Positions 17,486 through 26,519 of a stretch of DNA of 64,000 nt are shown here, in pieces; position 1 is the first letter of the stretch; every line of letters starts with the position of its first letter. The position numbers and the translations under genes were made by a program. The notes beneath the pieces were generated by a model, which saw only the letters and a program-made list of their open reading frames with translations, did not search any database and had not been told where the DNA came from. Where the stretch lies: contig JAAVWC010000007.1 of NCBI GenBank assembly GCA_023910675.1, forward strand, positions 62,001 to 126,000. Reading direction: 5' to 3'. The stretch comes from Gemmatimonas sp. GTDB taxonomy: Bacteria; Gemmatimonadota; Gemmatimonadetes; Gemmatimonadales; Gemmatimonadaceae.

Positions 17486-17682
17486 GTGACGATCGAAGAG
17501 TAGAGGGTGACGACATGGTGATGACGGACACGGTGATCGTGTCTGCCAGCACGACGGCCGTGCGCTGAGTCACTGACACACGAGTCCGCCGACATGAACT
17601 TATCGCATGGGCGGACGGACGTCGCGACGGTGCGGCGGATCCGCATTGCCTCCGCCAACAATCACCACAGAGATCCTTGTCG

Positions 17683-18549
17683 ATGCAATCTTCCCTTACG
17701 CGTGCGTCCGTGCTGGTCCTGTCTGTCGGCGTCTCGTTGCTCGCGGCGTGCAGCGATGGCACGGGCCCCAACGCCTCGGGCGAGGTGGGGCTCGGCTTTC
17801 AGCTCGCGACCAGCCAATCTGGCACATCGGCGCAGTCGGCCCCCGGTACGGCGACTGGTACGGGTGTGGCACAGGTGAGCACGACGCCGGCAGGGTTGAG
17901 CATTACGAGCGGGACGGACGCGATTGTGATTACGCGCGCCCAGATCGTGGTCCGCGACGTGAAGCTCAAATCGGCCGCGGCGACGTGCGTCGATGATGAT
18001 GACGATGACGACAAGTCGTCGTCGAGCCGCAGCGGGACGCGCTCATCGAAAGACGATGATGACGATGACGACGACTGCCCGAGCATTCGCGTGGGGCCGT
18101 ACCTCGTGAACATTCCCGTGAGCGGTGCCGACGGCGGACGCGTCGCGGTGATGGTACCAGAAGGGACGTACTCGTCGGTGCGTCTCTCGGTGCACAAGGT
18201 CTCGAGCAGCGACTCGGCAGACCTTGCCTTCCGTCAGGCCAATCCGGACTTCCGCAACATCAGTATCCGACTGGAAGGGACGTTCAATACACAGCCGTTC
18301 ACCTTCGTCAGCGATGTGAACGCGAAGCTGGAGATGCCGCTCACGGCGCCGGTGGTCATTGGCAAAGGCGGTGACAACGTCACGGTCACGATCGATATGA
18401 AAGACTGGTTCACGAAGCCGACGGGCGGACTCTACTCGCCCGGGGCCGCCAATACGTCGGGGTTCGTGCAGGCCAAGATTCAGAACAACATTCGCAATAC
18501 GTTCCGTGCGTTTCGCGATAAGAATCGCGACGGCAAGGAAGACCGCTAG
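17683..18549 (+). CDS. DUF4382-type lipoprotein with two poly-Asp tracts
   Basis: The lipobox is SLLAACSDG. The core (VVRDVKLKSAAATC, YLVNIPVSGADGGRVAVMVP, GTYSSVRLSV) resembles DUF4382, a beta-sandwich found in exported proteins. Two Asp runs, seven and eight residues long, flank a Ser/Arg linker at about residues 110-135 with a Cys just outside each run. They are encoded by GAT/GAC repeats that could vary in length. The chain ends FRDKNRDGKEDR, an EF-hand/dockerin-like calcium loop. Calcium binding is inferred. The ATG at 17683 is preferred over a TTG 6 bp upstream. Confidence 0.7.
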   Translation: MQSSLTRASVLVLSVGVSLLAACSDGTGPNASGEVGLGFQLATSQSGTSAQSAPGTATGTGVAQVSTTPAGLSITSGTDAIVITRAQIVVRDVKLKSAAATCVDDDDDDDKSSSSRSGTRSSKDDDDDDDDCPSIRVGPYLVNIPVSGADGGRVAVMVPEGTYSSVRLSVHKVSSSDSADLAFRQANPDFRNISIRLEGTFNTQPFTFVSDVNAKLEMPLTAPVVIGKGGDNVTVTIDMKDWFTKPTGGLYSPGAANTSGFVQAKIQNNIRNTFRAFRDKNRDGKEDR

Positions 18550-18576
18550 AATTGGTGCGCGCGAGGCGCCCTGGCG

Positions 18577-18675
18577 GCGCCCGCTCACCCCGTTCGCTGC
18601 TCTCTTCGGGGGTGGCCGGGCGCGGTCGCGCCGGCGTCACCCCCTCAGGGATCCGCTCACGAGGCGAGCGGGCGT
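18577..18675 (+). repeat. 99-bp inverted-end element, copy 1
   Basis: The ends GCGCCCGCTC and GAGCGGGCGT are nearly inverted repeats, and an inner pair GGGGGTGGC / GTCACCCCC forms a second stem. A copy of equal length lies at 19386-19484 in the opposite orientation, highly similar by eye, including CCCGTTCGCTGCTCTCTTCG. The two flank the redoxin gene. No coding capacity; it resembles a MITE or structured intergenic repeat. Confidence 0.75.
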
Positions 18676-18737
18676 CGCCGGGGCTCGCATCGAGGCAGGG
18701 CGGGGCGCATAGTCTGGGCCTCGGTCGGGGACGCTGC

Positions 18738-19274
18738 TCAGCGCGTCGCAGCGGTCACGGCGGCGCCTAACGCCGAGTACGCGTCTTCCGACATCTGATT
18801 GAACGGCCGCGCGATGTAGGCAATACGCCCCTGCGGATCGATCACGTACAAATGCCGCTTGTGCCAGAGCATCCCGCTGGCGCCGTACGCTTTGCCCACG
18901 GCTTTGTTGCCGTCGGCGGCGAATTGAAACGAAAAGTTCTTCTTGCGCGCCCAGCCGGTGAGATCGTCGGTATCGTCGGTGCTGATGCCCAGCAGCGTCA
19001 CCTTCTGCCCGTTCTTGAACAACGCCGCGTAGCGATCGCGATACGCCTCCATTTGCGTTGTGCACCCCGGCGTGCCGGCCTGTGGGAAGAACGCGAGTAC
19101 CACCGTTTCGCCGCGATGCGCCGAGAGGGTGAACGCTGCGGCATCCACTCCCTTCGCGGTGGCGGTGGTCACGGTGAAATCGGGCGCGACGTCGCCCACC
19201 TTGAGCGACTGAGCCAAAGCAGGTGTCGCAAAGGCGACAAGCGCGACGGTGGCAAGCACGCGAAGAGTACGCAT
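18738..19274 (-). CDS. Exported peroxiredoxin/redoxin, BCP-like (paralogue 2)
   Basis: The 178-residue paralogue of the protein at 15032-15598 has the same layout: signal peptide ending TPALAQ, LKVGDVAPDFTVTTATAKG, FFPQAGTPGCTTQMEAYRDR with the peroxidatic C71, and WHKRHLYVIDPQGRIAYIAR. This copy keeps the canonical TPGCT. No resolving Cys is visible. It stands alone between two inverted copies of a 99-bp repeat, which suggests duplication or movement of the segment, though there is no transposase. The ATG at 19274 is chosen because it begins the signal peptide. Confidence 0.85.
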   Translation of the reverse strand: MRTLRVLATVALVAFATPALAQSLKVGDVAPDFTVTTATAKGVDAAAFTLSAHRGETVVLAFFPQAGTPGCTTQMEAYRDRYAALFKNGQKVTLLGISTDDTDDLTGWARKKNFSFQFAADGNKAVGKAYGASGMLWHKRHLYVIDPQGRIAYIARPFNQMSEDAYSALGAAVTAATR

Positions 19275-19385
19275 CGGGAAACCAGTATCGAATGGTGAGG
19301 AGCGGGGACGCCACACGACGTCAGTCTACCAGCGAGCACACACGGAGCGCGGTTCCCAGCGTCAACTCCCGTGCAGCCCCGGTCG

Positions 19386-19484
19386 CGCCCGCTCGCCCCG
19401 GTGAGCGGATCCCTGAGGGGGTGGCGCCGACGCGCAGCGCACGGCCACCCCCGAAGAGAGCAGCGAACGGGGTGAGCGGGCGCG
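19386..19484 (-). repeat. 99-bp inverted-end element, copy 2
   Basis: This reverse-complement partner of the element at 18577-18675 has the same length, end sequences (GCGCCCGCTC) and inner stems. Differences cluster in the central G/C-rich loop. It lies between the redoxin promoter region and the acnA terminator. Confidence 0.75.
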
Positions 19485-19505
19485 GCCGGGCGTGTCGCGA
19501 GCTAC

Positions 19506-19541
19506 AAAAAAGCGGGCCCCGAGCCAAAGCCCGGAGCCCGC
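19506..19541 (-). terminator. Intrinsic terminator of acnA
   Basis: Read on the minus strand, GCGGGCTCCG pairs with CGGGGCCCGC around a short loop and is followed by six T. It lies 22 bp after the acnA stop. Confidence 0.88.
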
Positions 19542-19562
19542 CAATACACCAACGAAAAAACG

Positions 19563-22304
19563 TCAGCGAGAAACGAGCGACCGCAACACGTACGGCAGAA
19601 TGCCGCCGTGCTTGTAGTACTGCATTTCTTCCGGCGTGTCGATGCGGCAGCGCACGCTGAACGACTTGACCGTGCCGTCGTGCGACGTCGCCTGCACCGT
19701 GAGCGTCGCGCGCGGCGTGAGCGTGTCGTCGAGCCCCACGATCTCGTAAGTCTCGAAGCCCGTGAGCCCGAGCGACTGACGCGTCTCGCCGTTCACGAAC
19801 TCGCACGGCAATACACCCATGCCGACCAGGTTCGACCGGTGAATGCGCTCGAAGCTTTCCGCGATCACCGCGCGAACACCCAACAGCATCGTGCCCTTGG
19901 CCGCCCAGTCGCGCGACGAACCCGTGCCGTATTCCTTGCCCGCAATGACGATCTGCGCCACGCCCGCCGACTGACGCGCCATGGACACATCGTAGATCGC
20001 TTCCGGCTCCGCACCCGGCGCCGTGGCCGTCCACCACCCTTCCTTGCCACCCGTCAGTTCGTTCTTGAGGCGGATGTTCGCGAAGGTGCCGCGCATCATC
20101 ACTTCATGATTGCCGCGACGCGCACCGTACGAGTTGAAGTCTTTCTTCTCCACACCCAGCTGCGACAGGTACTTGCCCGCCGGACTCGCCGCCGCAATGG
20201 AGCCGGCCGGTGAGATGTGGTCGGTGGTGATCGAATCGCCGAACATGCCCAGCACCTTGGCGCCCGTGATGGGGCGGATGCCCGGCGGCGTCATCGTCAT
20301 GCCGTCGAAATACGGCGGGTTCTTCACGTAGGTGCTGTTGCCGTCCCACGCGTACTGGCTGCCCGTGGGCGCCTCGATGGCCTGCCAGTACTTGTCACCC
20401 TTGAACGCATCGGCGTACTGCGTAGTGAACTGCTCGCGCTTCACGCTGCTGAGTATCGTGTCTTCGACTTCCTGCTGCGTGGGCCAGATGTCGCGCAGGA
20501 ACACCGGGCCATCGGTGCCGACGCCGAGCGGCTCGGTGGCGAGGTCGATATCCATGCGCCCCGCCAAGGCATAGGCCACTACCAGCGGCGGGCTCGCGAG
20601 ATAGTTGAAGCGCGTTTGCGGATTCACGCGCCCTTCGAAGTTGCGGTTACCCGAGAGCACCGCCGCCACGTTGAGCTTGCCCGCGTCGATCGCTTCGCTG
20701 ATCTCCACCGGCAACGGACCCGAGTTGCCAATGCACGTCGTGCAACCGTAGCCCACCACGTTGAAGCCGAGGGCGTTGAGCGAGCCCATGAGATCGGCCT
20801 TGTGGAAGTATTCGGTGGCTACCTTCGATCCCGGCGCCAGCGACGTCTTCACCCACGGCTTGCTCGTGAGCCCCTTCGCCACGGCGTTGCGCGCCAGCAA
20901 ACCGGCGGCGAGCATGACCGACGGGTTCGACGTGTTCGTGCAGCTCGTGATGGCCGCAATCACCACATGCCCATCGCTCAGCGTAAAGCGCTGGCCCTTG
21001 TAGGTGACGGCCACGCCGTTGGCATCGGCCGGTCCGCCTTCCGACACCATCGTCGCGACCGCTGCACTGTTGGCGGCCGTCCCGTTCTGCACCGCGCGCT
21101 GCGCCGCGAGCGCTTCGCGGTACATGCGCTTGCTCTGCGATAGCGGCACGCGATCCTGCGGACGCTTGGGGCCGGCAAGGCTCGGCACCACCGTGCTCAA
21201 ATCGAGTTCGAGCGTGTCGGTGAACACCGGGTCGGGCGTCGCATCGGTGCGGAAGAGCCCCTGCGCCTTGGTGTAGGCTTCCACCAGCGCGACCTGCTCG
21301 TCGCTGCGTCCGGAGAGACGCAAGTACTTGAGCGTTTCGGCGTCGACGGGGAAGAAGCCCATCGTGGCGCCGTACTCGGGCGCCATGTTCGCAATGGTCG
21401 CACGGTCGGCGAGCGCGAGGCTCGACAAGCCCGTCCCGTAGAACTCGACGAACTTGCCCACCACCTTCTTCTTGCGCAGCATCTCGGTGCAGGTGAGCAC
21501 CAGGTCCGTGGCGGTCGCGCCGGCGGGGAGCTTGCCATGCAGCTTGAAGCCGATGACTTCGGGAATGAGCATGCTCACCGGCTGCCCCAGCATGGCCGCT
21601 TCGGCTTCGATGCCACCCACACCCCAGCCCAACACGCCGAGGCCGTTGATCATGGTCGTGTGCGAGTCGGTGCCTACGAGCGAGTCGCAATAGGCGAGCG
21701 TTTCGCCGCCGTCCGGCGCGGTGAACACCACCTGCGCGAGGTACTCGAGATTTACCTGATGACAGATGCCGGTACCCGGCGGCACTGCGCGGAAGTTGCG
21801 GAGCGCGGTCTGTCCCCACTTGAGGAACTGGTAGCGTTCGCCGTTACGCTCGAATTCGAGTTCGGTGTTGAGCAGCAGCGCCGCTTCGGTGCCGTATTCG
21901 TCCACCTGCACCGAGTGATCGATGACGAGGTCGACGGGCTGCAGCGGATTGATGCGCGTAGGATCACCGCCGAGGGCGACCATCGCATCGCGCATGGCGG
22001 CGAGATCGACGACGCAGGGGACGCCGGTGAAGTCCTGCAGGAGCACGCGCGCCGTACGGAACGCGATCTCCTTGTCGACCGGCTGCTTGACGTCCCAGCG
22101 CGCGAGCGCTTCGACGTCGGCCTGCTTGACGAAGGCATTGTCCTCGCCGCGCAGCAGGTTCTCGAGCAACACGCGCAGCGAGAAGGGGAGTGTGCGCGCG
22201 GTACTGCCGGCGAGCCCGTCGAGGGCATCGAGACGGAAGTACGCGTACTGACGGTCGCCCACGGAAAGCGTGGCGCGGCTGCCGAACGAATTGGGATGCG
22301 ACAT
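19563..22304 (-). CDS. acnA: Aconitate hydratase A
   Basis: Aconitase interconverts citrate and isocitrate in the TCA cycle using a [4Fe-4S] cluster. The 913-residue length and the IRP1/AcnA layout fit: early [10 protein letters not shown], then [20 protein letters not shown]. The cluster cysteines are in [17 protein letters not shown] and [13 protein letters not shown]. The C-terminal swivel domain has [20 protein letters not shown]. The ATG at 22304 ([13 protein letters not shown]) matches the family start, so the further upstream reading is ignored. It has its own terminator and is a single-gene unit. Confidence 0.97.
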   Translation of the reverse strand: MSHPNSFGSRATLSVGDRQYAYFRLDALDGLAGSTARTLPFSLRVLLENLLRGEDNAFVKQADVEALARWDVKQPVDKEIAFRTARVLLQDFTGVPCVVDLAAMRDAMVALGGDPTRINPLQPVDLVIDHSVQVDEYGTEAALLLNTELEFERNGERYQFLKWGQTALRNFRAVPPGTGICHQVNLEYLAQVVFTAPDGGETLAYCDSLVGTDSHTTMINGLGVLGWGVGGIEAEAAMLGQPVSMLIPEVIGFKLHGKLPAGATATDLVLTCTEMLRKKKVVGKFVEFYGTGLSSLALADRATIANMAPEYGATMGFFPVDAETLKYLRLSGRSDEQVALVEAYTKAQGLFRTDATPDPVFTDTLELDLSTVVPSLAGPKRPQDRVPLSQSKRMYREALAAQRAVQNGTAANSAAVATMVSEGGPADANGVAVTYKGQRFTLSDGHVVIAAITSCTNTSNPSVMLAAGLLARNAVAKGLTSKPWVKTSLAPGSKVATEYFHKADLMGSLNALGFNVVGYGCTTCIGNSGPLPVEISEAIDAGKLNVAAVLSGNRNFEGRVNPQTRFNYLASPPLVVAYALAGRMDIDLATEPLGVGTDGPVFLRDIWPTQQEVEDTILSSVKREQFTTQYADAFKGDKYWQAIEAPTGSQYAWDGNSTYVKNPPYFDGMTMTPPGIRPITGAKVLGMFGDSITTDHISPAGSIAAASPAGKYLSQLGVEKKDFNSYGARRGNHEVMMRGTFANIRLKNELTGGKEGWWTATAPGAEPEAIYDVSMARQSAGVAQIVIAGKEYGTGSSRDWAAKGTMLLGVRAVIAESFERIHRSNLVGMGVLPCEFVNGETRQSLGLTGFETYEIVGLDDTLTPRATLTVQATSHDGTVKSFSVRCRIDTPEEMQYYKHGGILPYVLRSLVSR

Positions 22305-22509
22305 GAAGGGGAGTGTCCTGCGCGCATCAGCCCCTCGGGTGACCACGCGCGTCTGGAACGGAGCCACTCATCGCGCCGTAACGTCCTGCAACTGCCCAGG
22401 ATGCCCGGTACCGACGAGGCTCCCGGAAATATCGGCCGCGGGACGTCGGGAGGCCACCTATTCGTAACCGGGAAGGTGCCGTTTGTCGGTTTCCCGCATG
22501 TGGGACGCC

Positions 22510-23643
22510 TTAGGCGGACTGAACGAGCCGTTCGGTGGCCAGGTCGCGGGGGGCGAGCGGCGCCACGGTAATGGCGGCCGAAGGGCAGCAGCGGGAGAAC
22601 GCGGTGTCGGCCGGGGAGAAGTTGTGCACCGGCTGCAGCGGATACGCCTTCTGGTCGCGGCCAAGCCCCATGAGCGCCGGGTGGTGGGCCACGCACAGGC
22701 CACAGCCCGTGCAGCGGTCGCGGTCGACGGTCACTTCCATCTCGTGGCGGGGGAAGATGCCTCCCGGTGCGGCGAGGGCGTCGAGCAGGTGGGTGAGCGC
22801 CGCGCGGGTGGCGTCGTACCCCACCTGAAGGAGCTCTTCGACGTGCGCAAAGGAGAACCACCCGATGTGCGACACCGTTGGGCGCACGAGCAGCATGGGG
22901 GGACCGGCCCAGCGGGCGAGGGTGGCCTGCTGCATTTCGTGCATCATCATGGAGGCCGCGCGCATGAAGATCGTCGCGAACCCCTGTTCCGCCACGCCCA
23001 CCGCATGCGGGACATCGGCGATGCCGACATCGACGGCAATGATGGCATCGACCTCGAGGCCGGCGATGCTGACCGGCAAGTTGTCCATCGTGCCCCCATC
23101 GATGCACACGCGATTCCCCACGACGCCCGGCGGGAAGAAGCCGGGCAGGGCGCACGACGCGTAGACGGCATCGCGCACGCGGACATCCCGAAAGCCAGAG
23201 CGTCCGAAGACGACGGGGAGACCGCGCTCGAGATCGACGGCACTCACCAGCAGCGGGTGGCGGAAGCTGTCGAAGGTGCCATCGTCGACGAGTTCGTCGC
23301 ACAGCGCCCGCAGCGGCGCCTCGAGGTAGATGGAGCGCGACAGCATGCGCTCCATGAGCATCCCCATGTGATTGATGCGAAACAGGTCGCGGCGGCGAAC
23401 ACGCAGCGCGCGCGCCATGAGGTCGTCGGGGGCCCGCCCGCTCGCCGCGGCGGCGGCGATCATGGCGCCGATGCTGGAGCCGGCGTACAGCGCCGGGACG
23501 ATCCCCGCCTCCCGGATGGCGCGGAGCGCGCCCACGTGCGCCAGTCCCTTGACCGCGCCACCCCCGAGCACCACGGCAATACGCGGCGCCGTGGCCTTCG
23601 ATCCTGTCACGTTGGTCGAATTCATCCGTGATTCATGTCGCAT
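22510..23643 (-). CDS. Patatin-like phospholipase fused to a single-cluster ferredoxin domain
   Basis: Residues 20-290 are patatin-like: oxyanion loop GGGAVKG (27-33), nucleophile S57 in GSSIG and D182 in CIDGGTMDNLP complete the Ser-Asp dyad. After a short linker, residues 300-360 form a [4Fe-4S] ferredoxin: C311-TG-C314-GL-C317 and a remote Cys-Pro at 352-354. The CxxCxxC...CP pattern holds one cluster. The start may be the second Met at 23625. It is divergent from the response regulator with 14 bp between starts, so a shared promoter region must lie inside one of the genes. The fusion is unusual. Confidence 0.85.
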   Translation of the reverse strand: MRHESRMNSTNVTGSKATAPRIAVVLGGGAVKGLAHVGALRAIREAGIVPALYAGSSIGAMIAAAAASGRAPDDLMARALRVRRRDLFRINHMGMLMERMLSRSIYLEAPLRALCDELVDDGTFDSFRHPLLVSAVDLERGLPVVFGRSGFRDVRVRDAVYASCALPGFFPPGVVGNRVCIDGGTMDNLPVSIAGLEVDAIIAVDVGIADVPHAVGVAEQGFATIFMRAASMMMHEMQQATLARWAGPPMLLVRPTVSHIGWFSFAHVEELLQVGYDATRAALTHLLDALAAPGGIFPRHEMEVTVDRDRCTGCGLCVAHHPALMGLGRDQKAYPLQPVHNFSPADTAFSRCCPSAAITVAPLAPRDLATERLVQSA

Positions 23644-23657
23644 CGTAGATTACGGGC

Positions 23658-24335
23658 ATGCGTGTATTACTCGTGGAGGACGACGACACGTTGCGCGAGA
23701 GCGCAACGGCGTATCTCCGGGCGTCGGGGTTTGCCGTGGATCCTGCCGCTACGGGGAAGATGGCGCGCGAACTCGCTGCCGTCAGCCCGTACGACGCCGT
23801 CATTCTCGACCTCCGGCTCCCCGACGACGACGGCTTGGCCTTGTGCACCGTCTTTCGCACCCGCGTGCCCGCGCCACGGATCCTCATGGCCACGGCCCGC
23901 GACGGCGTCGAAGACCGTATTGCCGGGCTCGACCTCGGCGCCGACGATTACCTCGTCAAGCCGTATGCCTTGGGGGAGCTGGTCGCCCGCGTTCGGGCGC
24001 TGCTGCGCCGTCCGGACCACGCGGCACCAACACGCTTGCAGCTGGCCGACCTCGTGCTCGACCCGGCCACCCGGCACGCCTGGCGCGGTCCGCGTGAGAT
24101 CAGCCTGACGACCAAGGAGTTCGCCGTCCTCGAAGTGCTCCTGCGCGCACCAGGACGGGTGCTCACGCGGGAGCACATCGGCGAACACGCGTGGGACGAC
24201 AACTTCGATCCCATGAGCAACGTGATCGACGTGTACATCGCACGGCTGCGTCGCAAGATCGACGCGCCCGGCGACGAGCCCCTGCTCAACACCGTGCGCG
24301 GCGCTGGCTACCGTCTGGCGCCTCCCCGCGAGTGA
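23658..24335 (+). CDS. OmpR/PhoB-family response regulator
   Basis: The 225-residue regulator has a receiver domain with acidic residues near 8-10 (VEDDD), phosphoacceptor D51 (VILDLRLP), T79 and K101 (DDYLVKPY), then a winged-helix DNA-binding domain (EISLTTKEFAVLEVLL, NVIDVYIARLRRKID, LNTVRGAGYRLAPP). The partner histidine kinase follows with a GTGA-type overlap. A heavy-metal RND operon lies 2 kb downstream on the same strand, so metal-responsive control like CzcR or CusR is plausible but inferred. Confidence 0.92.
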   Translation: MRVLLVEDDDTLRESATAYLRASGFAVDPAATGKMARELAAVSPYDAVILDLRLPDDDGLALCTVFRTRVPAPRILMATARDGVEDRIAGLDLGADDYLVKPYALGELVARVRALLRRPDHAAPTRLQLADLVLDPATRHAWRGPREISLTTKEFAVLEVLLRAPGRVLTREHIGEHAWDDNFDPMSNVIDVYIARLRRKIDAPGDEPLLNTVRGAGYRLAPPRE

Positions 24336-25700
24336 GCCCGGTCGACGTCAGTCGTCCCGCGCATCCGCCTGCGCTTCACGGTGCTGTATGCGGCCACGCT
24401 GCTGCTGGTGCTGGTGAGCGCGGCCACGGTGCTGCGCTTCGCCCTGCGCGTAACACTGCAGCGCGAGTTCGAAGAATCGGTGCGCGCCTCCGCCGGGCTA
24501 GTGACGCAGTTCTTCAGCACCGAAGTGAATGAGTACCGCACCATCGAAGCCACGCTCACGCATATCAGCGGCGAGTTGGTCTTCGAAGATCGCATTATCC
24601 GGTATCGACATCCGGATGGCACGTTGTTCCGCAGTCGCGCGGCCGCCGCGCGCAGCGCGCCCATGCGCATTGCCACGCCCATGCAGTCGGTGCGTTTTCC
24701 GCTCAACGCCGATCTGGCGCCGGGGTGGCAGGTGGAAGTCGATGCCAGTCTCGCCAACATGCAGGCGCTGCAGGCGCGTATCGATCGCTGGTTTCTCTTT
24801 GGCATTCCACTATTGGTGCTGACGGCGGCCATCGCCGGTTGGTGGTTGACCGGGCGCACGTTGCAGCCGGTCGGCGACATGGCCGCTGCGGCGGCGCGTA
24901 TCGCCCCGGCAAGTGGGGCCCGACTTCCCATCAGCGATCCGCAGGACGAACTGGGGCGACTCGGGACGCGCTTCAATGCCTTGCTCGACCGGCTCGACGG
25001 TGCGTTGTCGCAGCAACGGCAGTTTCTCGCCGACGCGGCGCACGAACTGCGTACGCCGATTGCCAGAATGCGTGCGCGCGTAGAGCTGGCCCTGCTGCAG
25101 TCGGCCGACAGCGCCTCGGTGGCCGAACGCAGCGAGATCTTGCACGCGCTCGACGGTGAACTGCGCGCCGTCACCCATCAGGTGGACGAGCTGCTGCAGC
25201 TGGCGCGCTGCCGATGCGGCGGGCGATGAGATCATGACGAACGCGACGCGACTCTTTCTCGACGATCTGGTTCGCCGACGAAATGCCGCGCTGGCAGCCG
25301 CAGGCCCAACAGCTGGGCGTGACGCTCGTGGTGGAGTCGCTCGAAGAAACACCGGTGCAGGGGGATGCGCTGCTGCTCTCGCGGCTCTGCGGTGTGCTGC
25401 TCGACAATGCCTTTCGCTACGGCGCTGCCGCCGGCACCGTGCGGCTATCCGTCCGCGCGCTCCACGGTCGGGCGGTACTCACCGTCGAAGACGACGGCCC
25501 GGGCGTCCCGCCGGATGACCGCGGCCGGGTGTTCGACCGCTTCTACCGTGGCGAAACGGCGCGCCATAAGCGCGCCGACGGCAGTGGACTCGGGTTGGCG
25601 ATCGCGGCGTGGATTGTCCGCCGTCACGGGGGGACGATCACGGTGCACGACAGTGCCCTGGGAGGGGCGGAGTTCAGGGTGGGGATGCCGCTGGCCTTAG
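24332..25700 (+). pseudogene. Sensor histidine kinase, several frameshifts in this sequence
   Basis: Parts in three frames form one kinase: first membrane helix (AATLLLVLVSAATVL), a periplasmic sensor of about 130 residues, a second helix, a HAMP region, the phosphoacceptor His in QFLADAAHELRTPIARM and an ATPase domain (LLDNAFRYGAA, VEDDGPGVPP, GSGLGLAIAAWIV). Extra bases near 24360, 25209 and 25271 break it; removing each rejoins the frames. The GTG at 24332 overlaps the regulator stop by 4 bp. The last frame reads through LPLA into the palindrome unless one more base is removed, which gives a stop at 25698-25700. Confidence 0.82.
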
Positions 25701-25717
25701 CTTGGAAAAACGGTTGT

Positions 25718-25904
25718 TGGTCCGGTGGTCCACCGGCTACGGCACTAGCCCTCAGGGGGAAGAACGCAAGAGCACAGGGGAAAGCGCGGTGCCGTCCACG
25801 ACAAACACAACCGCAGTTCCCGGTGGACCAAACCGCGCTTTCCCCTCTGTCCTTACGGTCTTCCCCCTGAGGGCTAAATCCGTTCGCCGTGAACCGCCGG
25901 ACCC
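25718..25904. repeat. Long palindrome, family PAL-1 copy B (187 bp)
   Basis: It begins TGGTCCGGTGGTCCACCGG and ends with the inverted match. Inner blocks TAGCCCTCAGGGGGAAGA and GGGGAAAGCGCGGT occur in both arms. It fills the gap between the histidine kinase and the convergent FliS-like gene. Confidence 0.85.
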
Positions 25905-25932
25905 GCCACCCGTAGTTCTCCGCCGTCAGAAC

Positions 25933-26265
25933 TCAGCAAACCGGCAAATCCGCCCACGTCCGCGGTGTCCCGATCGGCATCTGTCCCGCACGACGCCACG
26001 CGTCGCGGAGGGTCCGCAGGCACTGCGCGGCGGCCATGAAGTCGCGGGTGTCCACGCACTCCTCGCACCACTCGTAGAGTGAGTCGAAGCTGCGCGATGC
26101 CGCCGATTCGAGATCCAGCGCGTCGCGCAGCACCGCGATCGCATTGCGAGCGGCACCGGGATCGAACGTTTCGCAGGCGCGGATGGCGCGGTCGTACGCG
26201 CGCACCAGCAGCGAGAGCGGATCAGGAGCCTGGCGATCGGAATCGATCACCGCATTGGTAAGCAT
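25933..26265 (-). CDS. FliS-like helical protein
   Basis: The roughly 110-residue chain is all-helical and resembles the flagellin export chaperone FliS: PDPLSLLVRAYDRAIRACET, ARNAIAVLRDALDLES, FDSLYEWCEECVDTRDF and AAQCLRTLRDAWRRAG align with its four helices and the closing LRDAW motif. No other flagellar gene is nearby, and three to four Cys residues are unusual for FliS. It could be a true chaperone encoded away from the flagellar cluster or a repurposed relative. The ATG at 26265 is chosen; a longer upstream reading is Arg/Pro-rich and unlike protein. Confidence 0.6.
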   Translation of the reverse strand: MLTNAVIDSDRQAPDPLSLLVRAYDRAIRACETFDPGAARNAIAVLRDALDLESAASRSFDSLYEWCEECVDTRDFMAAAQCLRTLRDAWRRAGQMPIGTPRTWADLPVC

Positions 26266-26362
26266 AGGTGTTGGCACGGGCACGGCGGGGGGGAGCTCGA
26301 GAATGTTACGCGACGGAATGTGTCGCCTCACCCATTTCATCGGCTCGGCACCACCAGCACTT

Positions 26363-26381
26363 AAGCGGGTTTCCCGCTTTT
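26363..26381 (+). terminator. Possible leader attenuator upstream of czc operon
   Basis: AAGCGGG, TTT and CCCGCTT form a short hairpin followed by TTT on the plus strand, 139 bp before the czcC start. It could end a short leader transcript of the efflux operon. The stem is only seven base pairs, so this is tentative. Confidence 0.3.
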
Positions 26382-26519
26382 GGTGTGACGAAATGCACAA
26401 TCGGCCGTCCCTCCCTTTCGGCACAGCGCGGGGCTGTGACGGCCGCGCCCGTTGGGGAACGGCGGCGGTCTGACGTGCGAATTCACGAAGCATTCATGAA
26501 GGGGCCGTACATTGGCCTC

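Noticed and set aside
17486..17682. A small gene between the lipid kinase and the DUF4382 gene
   Set aside because: Short frames there lack a ribosome site and protein-like composition; only weak hairpins are visible.
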